A stretch of 64,000 bases of DNA. Source: Chitinophaga silvatica (GTDB lineage: Bacteria > Bacteroidota > Bacteroidia > Chitinophagales > Chitinophagaceae). Position 1 is the stretch's first letter. Each line of letters starts with the position of its first letter. The notes beneath the pieces are model-generated. The model was not told where the DNA came from. It saw only the letters and a list, made by a program, of their open reading frames with translations, and did no database searches. Both the position numbers and the translations under genes were made by a program. Below, in pieces: positions 53,805-63,595 of this stretch. The stretch lies in contig NZ_QPMM01000007.1 in the NCBI RefSeq assembly GCF_003419895.1, positions 1 through 64,000 of the forward strand. The letters are read 5' to 3'.

Positions 53805-55145
53805 TTACAATATCTTTTTAGTATCGGTAACGAATACACGGGTGCTTACAGAATAGGTACCACCAGTAGGGTTTTCGTATTTAAGATCTACATAAAAGGC
53901 ACGGTAGCCTTCTTTAGGCAGTTCAATACTTACAGGAACAGTAGATTTATGTGCAATGCTCAGGCTTTTTGACTCCCATTTATCATTACGGAAATCGGCA
54001 TCTGTAGAACTGGCCGACCAGAGGATTACATCTACCAGTTTATCGGCACTGGCTTTGGCAGTAACCTTAACGGTACCACGACGTACACTGGTTGTCCAGC
54101 TACATTCCGGGTAAGGCTGATTAGTAATTGTATTACCAAAGAAAGCGCTCAGACCTTCAAATGCATGAACCTTGTCGCCGAGGCTATGACCTGCATTAGG
54201 AGTATAGTTGATCAGGTTTTTACCAGGAATACTATCCAGATAGTTCTTAATGTTATCTACAACCCAGTATTCATCGTTGGTGCCCATGAAAATCATTTTA
54301 GGCATAGTCAGATTCTGACGGTAGGAGTAAGGGTCCACCATAATATTGATAGCCTGACCTTTTTCTGAGTGTACCGCTTGAGGAATGCCCAGCTTCACAT
54401 AGTCTTCAATCTGAATGCTGTATTCTTTCCAGGTTTTGATCTGGTAATCCAGGCTTACCGGCATATTCAGTACATCTATTACCATTGGGGCAATAGCAGC
54501 AACACGTTTGTCGTTTGCTCCGGTGAGCCAGGTTGTCCAACCCCGTTTGGAGGCACCAGAAACTACGAATCGTGAAACAGGGGTCGATTTACTTTTAGTA
54601 AAGTCCTGAATTACATCCATAGCACGTACCGCACTTTTTACCATTGGAAAAAGTAATGGCCAGGTATAGTCACCATCATTTTGGAAGTTATGGAGAGTAT
54701 AGGAAATCAGTGCATCCTCGGTCAGATTTTTATAGAGCGGCTGATTTGGTGTTTGTCTTAATACCGAAGTAATAGCATGATTGGTATTCGCCATAACAGC
54801 TATCTGTTGGTATAGTTCGTCAGTAGGGCCGTTCCAGTTAGGCTTACCTTCCTTATTTGATCCGCCGGTAATAAACAGCAGGGCTCCATCATAACTAATA
54901 TTGTCAGGAACAAAAACTGTGAGCTGGTGCGTCCATGGAATATTCCTCCAAGTTTGTGAAGTGAGAAATATGCTATAGGCGGTAGTGTTATTTATTTTGA
55001 ACGAATCTTTTACTTCCCACTGGAAAGATTTATCGTCATTATTCAGATAGCTTTTAAGTGCAGTGGAGGGAGTGACTGCATTTTGTGCCACAGCAGTGGC
55101 CAGGAAAAACAAGTTGGCCGAAAGAGCAATAAAAAGTTTCTTCAT
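53805..55145 (-). CDS. PhoPQ-activated pathogenicity-related (PqaA-like) protein
   Basis: This is a secreted protein of 446 residues with signal peptide ending AVAQN. The family is recognised from FITGGSNKEGKPNWNGPTDE, VSGASKRGWTTWLTGANDKR (serine in a GASKRG elbow of an alpha/beta-hydrolase-like fold) and IFMGTNDEYWVVDN. Members are named after Salmonella PqaA, whose activity is poorly known. Bacteroidota copies often lie in SusCD loci. It is 37 bp from the SusD-like gene upstream and nearly adjacent to the hydrolase gene downstream. Both are therefore probably enzymes acting on the same imported substrate. Confidence 0.9.
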   Translation of the reverse strand: MKKLFIALSANLFFLATAVAQNAVTPSTALKSYLNNDDKSFQWEVKDSFKINNTTAYSIFLTSQTWRNIPWTHQLTVFVPDNISYDGALLFITGGSNKEGKPNWNGPTDELYQQIAVMANTNHAITSVLRQTPNQPLYKNLTEDALISYTLHNFQNDGDYTWPLLFPMVKSAVRAMDVIQDFTKSKSTPVSRFVVSGASKRGWTTWLTGANDKRVAAIAPMVIDVLNMPVSLDYQIKTWKEYSIQIEDYVKLGIPQAVHSEKGQAINIMVDPYSYRQNLTMPKMIFMGTNDEYWVVDNIKNYLDSIPGKNLINYTPNAGHSLGDKVHAFEGLSAFFGNTITNQPYPECSWTTSVRRGTVKVTAKASADKLVDVILWSASSTDADFRNDKWESKSLSIAHKSTVPVSIELPKEGYRAFYVDLKYENPTGGTYSVSTRVFVTDTKKIL

Positions 55146-55182
55146 AAATATAATAGATTAGTTATTGTGTTAAATCAGAATC

Positions 55183-56883
55183 TTACCATGGTTTACCAGT
55201 TCCCTGAATCACCCAAGGTTTGGACCATGGGCTATTCTGTGCGGTATTAGCTCCGTAGGAGGAATAGGTAGTAACTTCCAGGCGTTTCAATGCTTCCCCT
55301 AAATTAGTTTTATTCAGGTTTCTTTCATCCAGCATATAATAAAGTCGAACAGGAACTACAGGGCCTTTGGCATATGGACCAGCTTTTAACTGCGGATAAC
55401 CGGTACGTTTATAGTCGGCCCAGGCCTCTGCGGCAGCTGTCCAGCTGGCAGCCCATTTTTGTTCGATAATTTGGCGCTGGGTGTGATTATACTTTACAGC
55501 CGCTTGGGAGATATAGGCATTATAGCTGCCTGCCAATCCCCAGGTTGTAAATGAAGCCTTAATAGCGGCGTTATAATGCGTTTCTGCATCACCGGCAGCC
55601 CAACCCTTTATACCTGATGCTTCAGCTAAAATAAAGTGTACTTCTGCGGCAGAAATGAGCCTTGCTCTCAGCAATGGACCTTTAGCCTGTTTGTAGATAT
55701 CGTTTAGCCAGGAAACGTGTGGATTTCTGGAAGCCTGAGCGGCATCCGGACTCAGATTATACACGGCAGGACCAGGAATTGCAGGTGGCAATCCAACATA
55801 ATCAACGTTCTGATTAATGTCATTAACTGTAAGGCCCTTACTCGCCAGTACATCAGGAGATACGTAACGTACTTTCCTGTTTTCTCCGTTTACCACTGTA
55901 TCTACAGGTTTGTACACGTTGCCGGTACCGGTAGGAAGATTATTATCTACCACAATAAAGCATTGTACTTTATTAGCCCAAACCCCCAGGCGAGGATCTT
56001 TCAGAGATTGGAGATAAGTAACCAGCGTATTACACATTTTTAATCTACGGTAGTTGCTGCTGTCTGAATCATAGATTGCATTGGCCGGCCAGCTATCAGC
56101 ATTGCTGTTACCCGGGAATTCCATAGTTGCATCGTCGGCAGCATCGGCGATAATCGGAAATTTAGCCGGATCAGCTACAATCTTCTCAATACCTGCCCTG
56201 GCCACTTCCGGTAATTTCTCCGACAGGCGCATATAATATCTCAAAGCCAGTGAATTGGCCATTTTGCGCCATTTGGTTGGATCTCCCTTATAGTATACAT
56301 CTACTGCATCAATTGGATTGATATACTCACTTTTTGATTTGGAAAGTAATGTATTGGCTTTCTCCAGATCGGCCAGGATACCATTGTATATTACCTGCTG
56401 CGGATCATAAACCGGAGTGGTTTCTGCACCACCTAATTGTCCTTTTAATGCCTGGGTATAAGGTGCATCTCCCCATAAATCGGTGATCAGTCCAAACATC
56501 ATCGATTTAATAACCAATGATACACCTTGTTGCAATTCATTATTTAAACTAACCGCCCGATCATAAACAAGTTGATTGTTTCTCAGGATGTCGTAGTAGT
56601 TTGTCCAGCTATTGCTACCATTCCAGTCATACTCATTATGGGCGGTGGTCCATCCATCTTTCTGGGTATGTTGCATAACACCGGCCATATCCTGGTACCC
56701 AAGCGTAACGATTTCTATACCGGCTTGTGTCAGTACGGTAGATAGTACCAGGTTGGGATTAATGGTTCCTGGGTTGGAACCATTTGGATTTACGTTATAT
56801 TTCAGGAGATCCTTTTTGCAGGACGTCACCGAAAAACTCAATAACCCCGCACACAATATGATTGATTTACTAATTAGTTTCAT
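55183..56883 (-). CDS. SusD/RagB-like outer membrane lipoprotein (SusD-like_2 type)
   Basis: A lipoprotein of 566 residues with lipobox SFSVTSC (Cys22) followed by KKDLLKYNVNPNGSNPGTIN, which is the start of the SusD-like_2 group. Typical blocks include QHTQKDGWTTAHNEYDWNGS, KSMMFGLITDLWGDAPYTQA and the end EALKRLEVTTYSSYGANTAQ. This group pairs with SusC proteins lacking STN, as here. It is encoded 17 bp downstream of the SusC gene and should form the lid of that transporter. The substrate is unknown but is probably modified with ester groups, given the neighbouring hydrolases. Confidence 0.93.
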   Translation of the reverse strand: MKLISKSIILCAGLLSFSVTSCKKDLLKYNVNPNGSNPGTINPNLVLSTVLTQAGIEIVTLGYQDMAGVMQHTQKDGWTTAHNEYDWNGSNSWTNYYDILRNNQLVYDRAVSLNNELQQGVSLVIKSMMFGLITDLWGDAPYTQALKGQLGGAETTPVYDPQQVIYNGILADLEKANTLLSKSKSEYINPIDAVDVYYKGDPTKWRKMANSLALRYYMRLSEKLPEVARAGIEKIVADPAKFPIIADAADDATMEFPGNSNADSWPANAIYDSDSSNYRRLKMCNTLVTYLQSLKDPRLGVWANKVQCFIVVDNNLPTGTGNVYKPVDTVVNGENRKVRYVSPDVLASKGLTVNDINQNVDYVGLPPAIPGPAVYNLSPDAAQASRNPHVSWLNDIYKQAKGPLLRARLISAAEVHFILAEASGIKGWAAGDAETHYNAAIKASFTTWGLAGSYNAYISQAAVKYNHTQRQIIEQKWAASWTAAAEAWADYKRTGYPQLKAGPYAKGPVVPVRLYYMLDERNLNKTNLGEALKRLEVTTYSSYGANTAQNSPWSKPWVIQGTGKPW

Positions 56884-56900
56884 ATTTCAGCAATTAAAGC

Positions 56901-59900
56901 TTAAAAAGTGATGTTCAACTTCGCTCCCATAGGTATAGACCATGGAGTAACATTATATCTTTCAATACCCTGTTTAAACTGCATACCAGAACCCTGTACA
57001 GAAGTGGCAGGTTGATAAGCATTTTCCGGATCTATACCTATCTTGGCTGCTGTCCACAGAATAATATTTCTGCTGTAAACAGAGACGCTGGCATTTTGCA
57101 GTTTTGCAGAAGAAATCCATCTTTTTGGCAACTCATACGACAGAGAAACTTCTCTTAACTTAAGATATGATGCAGGAAAGAGGAAAGCACGGGTGAAAGA
57201 CCAGGCAGTACTACCTGCATATGGCAGTGTGAGTGTACCATCGTTACCCAGATTTTCGATATAACCGGTAGGAACACCATTTGTATCGTACCCCTTAGCC
57301 CGTACTCCCGGAATAAATACACCGCCATATGGTAAAACATAAGGTCCATAGGCAAAGCCATATCCATTATACTCTGGTGTTGGGCCACCTATTAACGGGA
57401 AATTCTTACCGCTTGGAATAACCAGTTGATCCTGATGTGCCACCAGGTAATCTCTTAGCTCCTGACCTTTCATATCACCCGGATTCGTAAGTTTATCGAG
57501 GAACAGTTGAGAGTTACCATGTTCTTCCCCATATCTGTAGGTCTGGGAAACGAAGTCACCACCATTTCTCCAGTCGAGGGTCAGATTCAGTGTGAAGTTT
57601 TTATAAGTGATGGCAGTTTGCAGACCCATAATGAATTTAGGGTTGAAATTGCCGATTTTATTACGTGTATTGATAGCATCTATACTTTGCCATTTTCCTG
57701 TATTATCCAAAATCGGATAACCATAATACGGCGATGATTTATCGGTAACAGTTACTACCTGGGCATCGTATATATCTCCTATATCTTCTCCTACGTAAGT
57801 CCATGCCCCACCTTTACCTTCTTCCCAAAGTGTGTAGTAAGGCAGATCGTTTGGTAAGGAAATGATTTTAGTACGGTTATGAGTGAAATTGGCATTGATA
57901 TCCCATCTCCAGTTTTTGCGATCAACCGGTGTTCCACCGAGTGTAAGTTCCAATCCACGGCTTCTCAACAGACCTGCATTGATGTTACGGGAGGAATAGC
58001 CAGAGGATGGAGGCGTTTTAGGACTGAAGATCTGGTTTTTGTTTTCTACCATATAATAGGTAGCAGCCAGTCTCAGTCGGTTATGGAACAGATTTACATC
58101 CAGCCCGCCTTCATATGAGGTAGCAATTTCAGGTTTCAGGAAAGGATTTAATAGGGTTCCTGAAGTACTCAGACGAGGAATATTGCCCCATGCACCTGCA
58201 TTATACAGTGTAGCCAGTAACTGATAAGGAGAGGCATCATTACCTGCCTGAGCAGCACTTCCTCTGAGTTTGATCAGATTGATATTATCGGAGGTAACGT
58301 GCAGCATTTCATTAACCAACAAGCTAAGAGAAGTAGAAGGATAGAAATAAGCTGCTGCGTCAGGTAAAGTACTTGACCAGTCGTTACGTCCGGTGATATC
58401 GAGATATACCATTCCTTTATAGCCCACATTCAGCATAGCATACACGCTGTTTACACCTTTTTCGTATGAGCTGCTGCTATAGTCGAGGTTTTGCGGAGCT
58501 ATATTCTGAATCGTGTATACACCGGGAGTATTCAGGCCTGTACCGTCTTTGGTGGCGTTGCTGATATTTTTACCGGTTTGATAACGTTTGTTTCCACCGG
58601 CAGAGAGGGTGAAATCGAAATTGCGTAAATCTTTTTTATAGGTCAGCAATACATCGATATTGCGTTCAAAGTTATTTAGATTGATGATACCGTAAGCACC
58701 ACCGGGATTATTGAGATAGCTGGTTGAAATTTTTGTTTCCCTTTTTTCGTTGTAGGTATCAAGTGCATACCGGGCCATGAATGTAAGAGAAGGTAAAATT
58801 TTCCAGTCGGCTCTCACGTTACCGAATACACGGTCTCTGACAAATCCGTTTTTAACTTCATACGCCAGAAAGTAAGGGTTATTGAAAACGCCATTGGCCT
58901 GAGTACGTTGTTGAGTTCCTTCCTGTCCGGGCATCCAGTAGTCTCTCAGGTCGCGAACATCGATATGCGGAGAGATGCTGTATACAGCTTGCAGTGGATT
59001 GGCGCCACGATCGCCGGCCGGGCGGTTATTGGAATTAGTTCTGCTGAAATCTATATTGCTACTCAGGCTGAATTTTGAATTTACCTGGAGGCTGGAATTC
59101 AGGTTCAATGCATTTTTATAGAGATCAGTATTTGGAATAATGCCTTTACTATTCATATTGGCATAGGCAAGTCGGTAAGCTACCTTATTATTATTGTTGG
59201 CCAGTGATACATTGGCAACATTAGTAATACCGGTATTCACAAAGTTTTTTACATTGTCTTTGTGTGATACCAATGGCATAGGAATAGGCTTACCGTTTTT
59301 ATCCAAAGGGCTGTTCCATTGTACTTCTTCATAGCCCTGATCTAATTCGGCACCGAAAGCGGCATCTATATTTTCCGAGATTATAGAACCGAAGGGGTTA
59401 GTCAGCAAGTTACCACTACGGGATACGGGGATACCGGAAAATTGACCGGAACCGAATTTATTTTGCCATTTAAGAAACTTGTAAGGTTTATCGAATACTG
59501 TATTAAAGGAAGCATTTACGGTAGTGCGATCCACTTTTTTACCGGTTTTAGTGGTGATGAGCACCACACCATTACCGGCTCTGGAACCATATAAAGCGGC
59601 GGCACTCGGGCCTTTAAGGATGGTTACACTTTCAATGTTATCCATATTGATATCAGAGATAGCATTACCATAATCCACCATGTTGTCTTTACCTATTTTG
59701 CTGATATTATTAACGGTATTGGCTATAGGAACGCCATCAACTACGAACAATGGTTGGTTATCGCTGCTGAGGGAGGTGGCACCACGTATTACCATGCTCA
59801 CGGAAGACCCTGCACCACCGGTGGAGTTAATGGTAACTCCGGCTACTTTTCCTGACATAGCATTCAGAAAGTTTTCCTGGTTTACTCTTCCAAATTCTTT

Positions 59901-60356
59901 ACCATTTACTTCTTCAACCGAGTATCCCAGCGCTTTCTTTTCTCTTTTAATACCCAGGGCGGTTACGAGTACCTGCCCCAGTTCTTCTACTTTTTTTTTC
60001 AGAACAACGGAAAGGGATAATCTGCTGGAATCTGTAATTGTATAGCCGTGCAGCGTATCAGATACATATCCGATCTGTGATAGAATAAAATGATAGGGAC
60101 CTCCTGCTGGCAGTTTTGAAAAAGTGAACATACCTTTTTCGTTGGTAAGTGTGCTGGCCAATATTTCATTTCCGGCGTTGGCTACACGAACAGTTACGTT
60201 AGGCAGACGTTCATTATTTTCATTTTTAATAATGCCGACAGCAGTAGGATGCGCATTTTGCGCCGAAAGGCTACCGATGCACAGTTGTAGCAAAAGTAGC
60301 AGCCATACTGTTTTGGTGGGGCGACTGATCAGAGATAGTCGTTTTTTTTCGCGCAT
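56901..60356 (-). CDS. SusC/RagA-family TonB-linked transporter, without STN domain
   Basis: The 1151-residue protein has a signal helix (KTVWLLLLLQLCIGSLSAQ) directly followed by a CarboxypepD-regulatory-like domain (~35-118; GIIKNENNERLPNVTVRVAN), a plug (NQPLFVVDGVPIANTVNNIS, KGPSAAALYGSRAGNGVVLI) and a barrel ending YNVTPWSIPMGAKLNITF. No STN domain is present although a FecR and sigma gene lie directly upstream. How the anti-sigma factor would sense this receptor is therefore unclear. It works with the SusD-like_2 protein encoded next. Confidence 0.95.
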   Translation of the reverse strand: MREKKRLSLISRPTKTVWLLLLLQLCIGSLSAQNAHPTAVGIIKNENNERLPNVTVRVANAGNEILASTLTNEKGMFTFSKLPAGGPYHFILSQIGYVSDTLHGYTITDSSRLSLSVVLKKKVEELGQVLVTALGIKREKKALGYSVEEVNGKEFGRVNQENFLNAMSGKVAGVTINSTGGAGSSVSMVIRGATSLSSDNQPLFVVDGVPIANTVNNISKIGKDNMVDYGNAISDINMDNIESVTILKGPSAAALYGSRAGNGVVLITTKTGKKVDRTTVNASFNTVFDKPYKFLKWQNKFGSGQFSGIPVSRSGNLLTNPFGSIISENIDAAFGAELDQGYEEVQWNSPLDKNGKPIPMPLVSHKDNVKNFVNTGITNVANVSLANNNNKVAYRLAYANMNSKGIIPNTDLYKNALNLNSSLQVNSKFSLSSNIDFSRTNSNNRPAGDRGANPLQAVYSISPHIDVRDLRDYWMPGQEGTQQRTQANGVFNNPYFLAYEVKNGFVRDRVFGNVRADWKILPSLTFMARYALDTYNEKRETKISTSYLNNPGGAYGIINLNNFERNIDVLLTYKKDLRNFDFTLSAGGNKRYQTGKNISNATKDGTGLNTPGVYTIQNIAPQNLDYSSSSYEKGVNSVYAMLNVGYKGMVYLDITGRNDWSSTLPDAAAYFYPSTSLSLLVNEMLHVTSDNINLIKLRGSAAQAGNDASPYQLLATLYNAGAWGNIPRLSTSGTLLNPFLKPEIATSYEGGLDVNLFHNRLRLAATYYMVENKNQIFSPKTPPSSGYSSRNINAGLLRSRGLELTLGGTPVDRKNWRWDINANFTHNRTKIISLPNDLPYYTLWEEGKGGAWTYVGEDIGDIYDAQVVTVTDKSSPYYGYPILDNTGKWQSIDAINTRNKIGNFNPKFIMGLQTAITYKNFTLNLTLDWRNGGDFVSQTYRYGEEHGNSQLFLDKLTNPGDMKGQELRDYLVAHQDQLVIPSGKNFPLIGGPTPEYNGYGFAYGPYVLPYGGVFIPGVRAKGYDTNGVPTGYIENLGNDGTLTLPYAGSTAWSFTRAFLFPASYLKLREVSLSYELPKRWISSAKLQNASVSVYSRNIILWTAAKIGIDPENAYQPATSVQGSGMQFKQGIERYNVTPWSIPMGAKLNITF

Positions 60357-60444
60357 AGTATTTCATTTTTATTAGGCAAAGGAATTACATGCCCTCTTTT
60401 TAGAGAGGCGCAATGGCCAGATTTTAGAATACGTTAGTAAAAGA

Positions 60445-61473
60445 TTATTGTGTTATGTAAATAGCTTCATTTGTTTGCTTCATAGTAAGGTTGTTTAATG
60501 TGCTAATGGTACTTAGAAAATCAGCTAACGACTCTTTACTACTATCAAAAGTTCCGGTAAAGCTCATATCTGCAATGGCATTTTGCTGATAATGAATTTT
60601 TACTTTGAATTTCTCAGACATTAATCCGAAGATATTTGTCAGCGGTTCGTTTTGGAAGGTGAAAATTTGATTCTCGGTTTTCACTACTTCTTTTTTCGTT
60701 TTGGCTACAGGCACCAGGCGTAGCTGATCGAAGGATAGTTCCTGTCCGGGCATTAAATAGGTAGCTTTAATACCTTTGCTGCTTAGCAAACTATCTGGTT
60801 TCACTATTACTTTCCCACTAATCAGTTGAATATGTATGTTGCCTTTTTCACCATGTATGGCAGTAACTCTGAAAACTGTTCCCAGTGCCGTAGTGCCGAA
60901 GTGGCCTGCGTTTACGGTAAAGGGTTTGGATTTATCAGGAGCTACTTTAAAAAGGGCAGTACCATGCAGGGAGATAGACCTGTTATGTTTTGCAAATGGC
61001 TCTTCATATTTTATCTGGCTTTGTGGTGCCAGTTCAATGGTGCTTCCATCTGTTAATTTCAGCAGCATTGTTTTTTTAGTATGATTGATTTGCTGAGCAT
61101 ATACAGGTGTTGCCTGGATGGTATTTGCCGGAAGTGCTGCTATTGGTTGTTTTGCAGTGGGATGATGTTGCTGTGCCCACCAGATCCCGGTTGTAGCAAG
61201 TATTACAATAGCTGCGGCTGCGGCCATCCATTTATAGGTAAGCCATTTTATTGACTGTTTGTGATATGAGTGATTTTCAATAACAGTCAGCATTTTGTTA
61301 GATAAATCGGCGGGCAGTTCTGACACTGGATGAAAAGCGTACCAGCTTTTCTCTGTAAGCCAGGGTAGCAACGCTTCAGGATTTTCCGTAAAGTAGTCCT
61401 TTACGGCTAATGCTTCTTCTTCGTTACATTCGCCACGGAAAAACTTTTCGAGTAATGTTGCTGGATGCTTCAT
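60445..61473 (-). CDS. FecR-family anti-sigma factor
   Basis: At 342 residues it shows the standard order: cytoplasmic N-terminal part (LEKFFRGECNEEEALAVKDY), one membrane helix (WMAAAAAIVILATTGIWWA, ~residues 84-103), a FecR domain (HGTALFKVAPDKSKPFTVNA, FGTTALGTVFRVTA) and a C-terminal DUF4974-type part (PLTNIFGLMSEKFKVKIHY). It is 59 bp after its sigma gene and 88 bp before a SusC gene that lacks the STN domain which FecR proteins normally contact. Confidence 0.92.
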   Translation of the reverse strand: MKHPATLLEKFFRGECNEEEALAVKDYFTENPEALLPWLTEKSWYAFHPVSELPADLSNKMLTVIENHSYHKQSIKWLTYKWMAAAAAIVILATTGIWWAQQHHPTAKQPIAALPANTIQATPVYAQQINHTKKTMLLKLTDGSTIELAPQSQIKYEEPFAKHNRSISLHGTALFKVAPDKSKPFTVNAGHFGTTALGTVFRVTAIHGEKGNIHIQLISGKVIVKPDSLLSSKGIKATYLMPGQELSFDQLRLVPVAKTKKEVVKTENQIFTFQNEPLTNIFGLMSEKFKVKIHYQQNAIADMSFTGTFDSSKESLADFLSTISTLNNLTMKQTNEAIYITQ

Positions 61474-61532
61474 ATCTATGTATTCGTTTCAAAACAGTAA
61501 ACCCCTCACTGTTTGCAATAATTAATTTGTAA

Positions 61533-62081
61533 TCAGAAAAGGAGACGGATCAGGAGGATGCTAATAATCAAAAGTGAATCTTTGAGTTGGCGCACCGCCC
61601 GAAGAATATGATTTTCTACTGTTTTGGGTGAAATAGATAATTGTCTGGCTATTTCTTTATGAGGAAGGCCTTCAAGTCGGCTTAGCTTAAAAACATTTCT
61701 CCTGATAGGAGATAATTGTTCTATACTATTAAATACCAGCTTTAGTTCTTCCTTAATAGTGATATCAGTTTCCATATGCCAGTCTGGCTGCTCCTGGAGC
61801 ATTGAGGCAATATGTCGGTTGTGGACTTGTTGTTTGCGGAGCAGATCGATCATAACGCTTTTGGCTATACGAAAGAGTTGTGCGGATATATTAAAATTGG
61901 TAGATAGTTTTGATCTTTTTTCCCAAAGTAATATAAAAGATAATTGCACGGTTTCTTCCGACAGGTAAGCAGAATGTGTACATTTCAACACATAGAAATA
62001 AAGCTTTGTATGGTATAATTGATATACCATTTTAAAGCGCTCGATATTTCCATTCTTTATATCCTGTACGATACTTTCCAT
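61533..62081 (-). CDS. FecI-like ECF sigma factor
   Basis: The protein of 182 residues contains region 2 (MVYQLYHTKLYFYVLKCTHS, EETVQLSFILLWEKRS) and region 4 (QLSPIRRNVFKLSRLEGLPH, IARQLSISPKTVENHILRAV). The hydrophobic C-terminus SLLIISILLIRLLF is usual for this Bacteroidota group. It heads the minus-strand cluster with FecR, SusC, SusD, PqaA-like and hydrolase genes and is its probable specific activator. Confidence 0.92.
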   Translation of the reverse strand: MESIVQDIKNGNIERFKMVYQLYHTKLYFYVLKCTHSAYLSEETVQLSFILLWEKRSKLSTNFNISAQLFRIAKSVMIDLLRKQQVHNRHIASMLQEQPDWHMETDITIKEELKLVFNSIEQLSPIRRNVFKLSRLEGLPHKEIARQLSISPKTVENHILRAVRQLKDSLLIISILLIRLLF

Positions 62082-62155
62082 AATGATCGCAAATATCTGA
62101 TGGGCTTAAACAAGATACAAGGAATTACTGATAATCTTATTGTTATTTTTAGCCA

Positions 62156-62671
62156 TTATTGCCGCTGTAGTTTCAAAATTAGCGGAGCGGTAGCGACGTT
62201 CGGAATAGTGACTGTAAGAGACAGTTCCAAGGTCGTTTTACTTAGGTTCTGAATCCAATGTGGATCATTGTCTCCTTTCTGGGAGGTAAGTAAAAACACC
62301 GCATCATGTACATCCAGTTTCCAGGTACCACTTTTGCCTGTCAGAGGTAGTATCAAATCTGTACACCCATCAATGGCAAAGGTTCCATCAGCATTAAATT
62401 GATAGCTGTTCTTAGTAGTGCAGGTAATCATGGCACCTGCTGCACCCAGGGCCGGAGCAAGAGTAATAAGACTGGTACCAGCCGGAAGATTTTGCCCGGC
62501 CAGCTTTGCTGATACTGCCAGAACTATGTCCTTCTGGATCCAGGTACCGGTCACCTGCTCATACTTTTTCGATTTTTCCGGTTCAGCATTGTTGTTCTTT
62601 TTGCATGACATGATCAGCAATGGAACTACTAACATGGCTAAACGCATTTTTACAGGGATAAATGAACGCAT
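62156..62671 (-). CDS. Lipocalin-like lipoprotein
   Basis: The start at 62671 (MRSFIPVKMRLAMLVVPLLI) gives a lipobox LLIMSC with the cysteine at residue 24. Starting at 62647 is also possible, while a longer 201-residue reading would bury the signal. After the lipidation site comes KKNNNAEPEKSKKYEQVTGT and a small beta barrel of lipocalin type (VTGTWIQKDIV, NSYQFNADGTFAIDGC, GKSGTWKLD). Such lipoproteins are common in Chitinophagaceae and bind unknown small ligands. No partner gene is evident. Confidence 0.78.
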   Translation of the reverse strand: MRSFIPVKMRLAMLVVPLLIMSCKKNNNAEPEKSKKYEQVTGTWIQKDIVLAVSAKLAGQNLPAGTSLITLAPALGAAGAMITCTTKNSYQFNADGTFAIDGCTDLILPLTGKSGTWKLDVHDAVFLLTSQKGDNDPHWIQNLSKTTLELSLTVTIPNVATAPLILKLQRQ

Positions 62672-62906
62672 TACAGTTGGAATTAGTGTTATAGAATACA
62701 GACTAGTGATTGCTATAATATGTATTCGTGCGTGAAATAGAAATCCCTCAGCGCGTAACAATTCTTTAACATGGAAGGGGAGTGGATATGCATTTCAGAT
62801 ATCCACGTACGTGGGTGATATGGTAGAGTTCAACAAGGTTGACTACTAGGGTGTTCTAAGCTAAAACAAAGGGCATCAATAATTTAGCTATTCAATATAA
62901 TAAAAA

Positions 62907-62925
62907 TGCCCGCCAGAAGCGGGCA
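62907..62925 (-). terminator. Terminator of the secreted-protein gene
   Basis: TGCCCGC (62907-62913) and GCGGGCA (62919-62925) form a GC-rich stem. Read on the minus strand it is followed by TTTTTA, 28 bp after the stop codon at 62953. Confidence 0.8.
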
Positions 62926-62952
62926 ATAGAAGTAGTTATAAAGTTTCGGATG

Positions 62953-63552
62953 TTATTTATCATCCATTTTTTTTCTGATCAATTTTCCGGCTTCTTTTCC
63001 TGCTTTGGCATATGCATCACCAATTCGTGGTCCTGTAGCAAATTGGCCTCCTCCTCCTTTCATATCATCCAGCATAATTTTACAGAGCGATTTTTTCATA
63101 TTGGCCTGGTCAAAAATTTCAACTTCCAGGTTAACTGCTGCTTTTTTCGCCTTTATACCAACGTTATAGCCTATTTCAATGAATTTAGTATGTACTACCA
63201 TTACATATTTAGAAGCAACGGAGCTGTCTTTAGTTAGATTAATGTCGCAGAATTTACCAAAATGTTCGATAAAGCTAGGCTCATAATGTTTTTCTCTGTC
63301 GGCATACCAACTTTCTTCCCAGGCAGCACCACTTCCGGCTTCCTTGGCTTCTTTTTCGGCTTTCTTACGCTTAATGTAACTGGCCTCCCGACCATCTTCT
63401 CCTACAATAAGCTTGTCGTAAATAAATGATACTTTAAGATCTGTTACTCCTTTCAGGAAATTTAGTTTTCCTTTTACCAACTCCTGGGATTTTGACGAGA
63501 ATGGGGTAGCTAATATTGTTAGCAGTACAAGAAAAGATAAAATACGTTTCAT
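62953..63552 (-). CDS. Secreted protein of unknown function
   Basis: With the start at 63552 (MKRILSFLVLLTILATPFSS) the protein has a signal peptide and 199 residues. The mature part is strand-rich at the front (VTDLKVSFIYDKLIVGEDGR), then has a Lys/Glu-rich helix (KRKKAEKEAKEAGSGAAWEE), a region of hydrophobic strands (YVMVVHTKFIEIGYNVGI, AAVNLEVEIFDQ) and a glycine-rich segment GGGGQFATGPRIGDAY. Similar hypothetical proteins occur in other Bacteroidota, but I know no function. It is preceded by a long palindrome and followed by a terminator, so it is monocistronic. Confidence 0.7.
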   Translation of the reverse strand: MKRILSFLVLLTILATPFSSKSQELVKGKLNFLKGVTDLKVSFIYDKLIVGEDGREASYIKRKKAEKEAKEAGSGAAWEESWYADREKHYEPSFIEHFGKFCDINLTKDSSVASKYVMVVHTKFIEIGYNVGIKAKKAAVNLEVEIFDQANMKKSLCKIMLDDMKGGGGQFATGPRIGDAYAKAGKEAGKLIRKKMDDK

Positions 63553-63554
63553 AA

Positions 63555-63595
63555 AATATAAGGATTGTATATAAATATACATATATCCTTATATT
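63555..63595. repeat. 41-bp interrupted palindrome
   Basis: Outer arms AATATAAGGAT (63555-63565) and ATCCTTATATT (63585-63595) enclose inner arms TGTATA (63566-63571) and TATACA (63576-63581). Seventeen base pairs can form with a three-base bulge. It fills the space between the AraC stop codon and the start of the secreted-protein gene, so it may act as terminator, operator or both. Confidence 0.55.
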
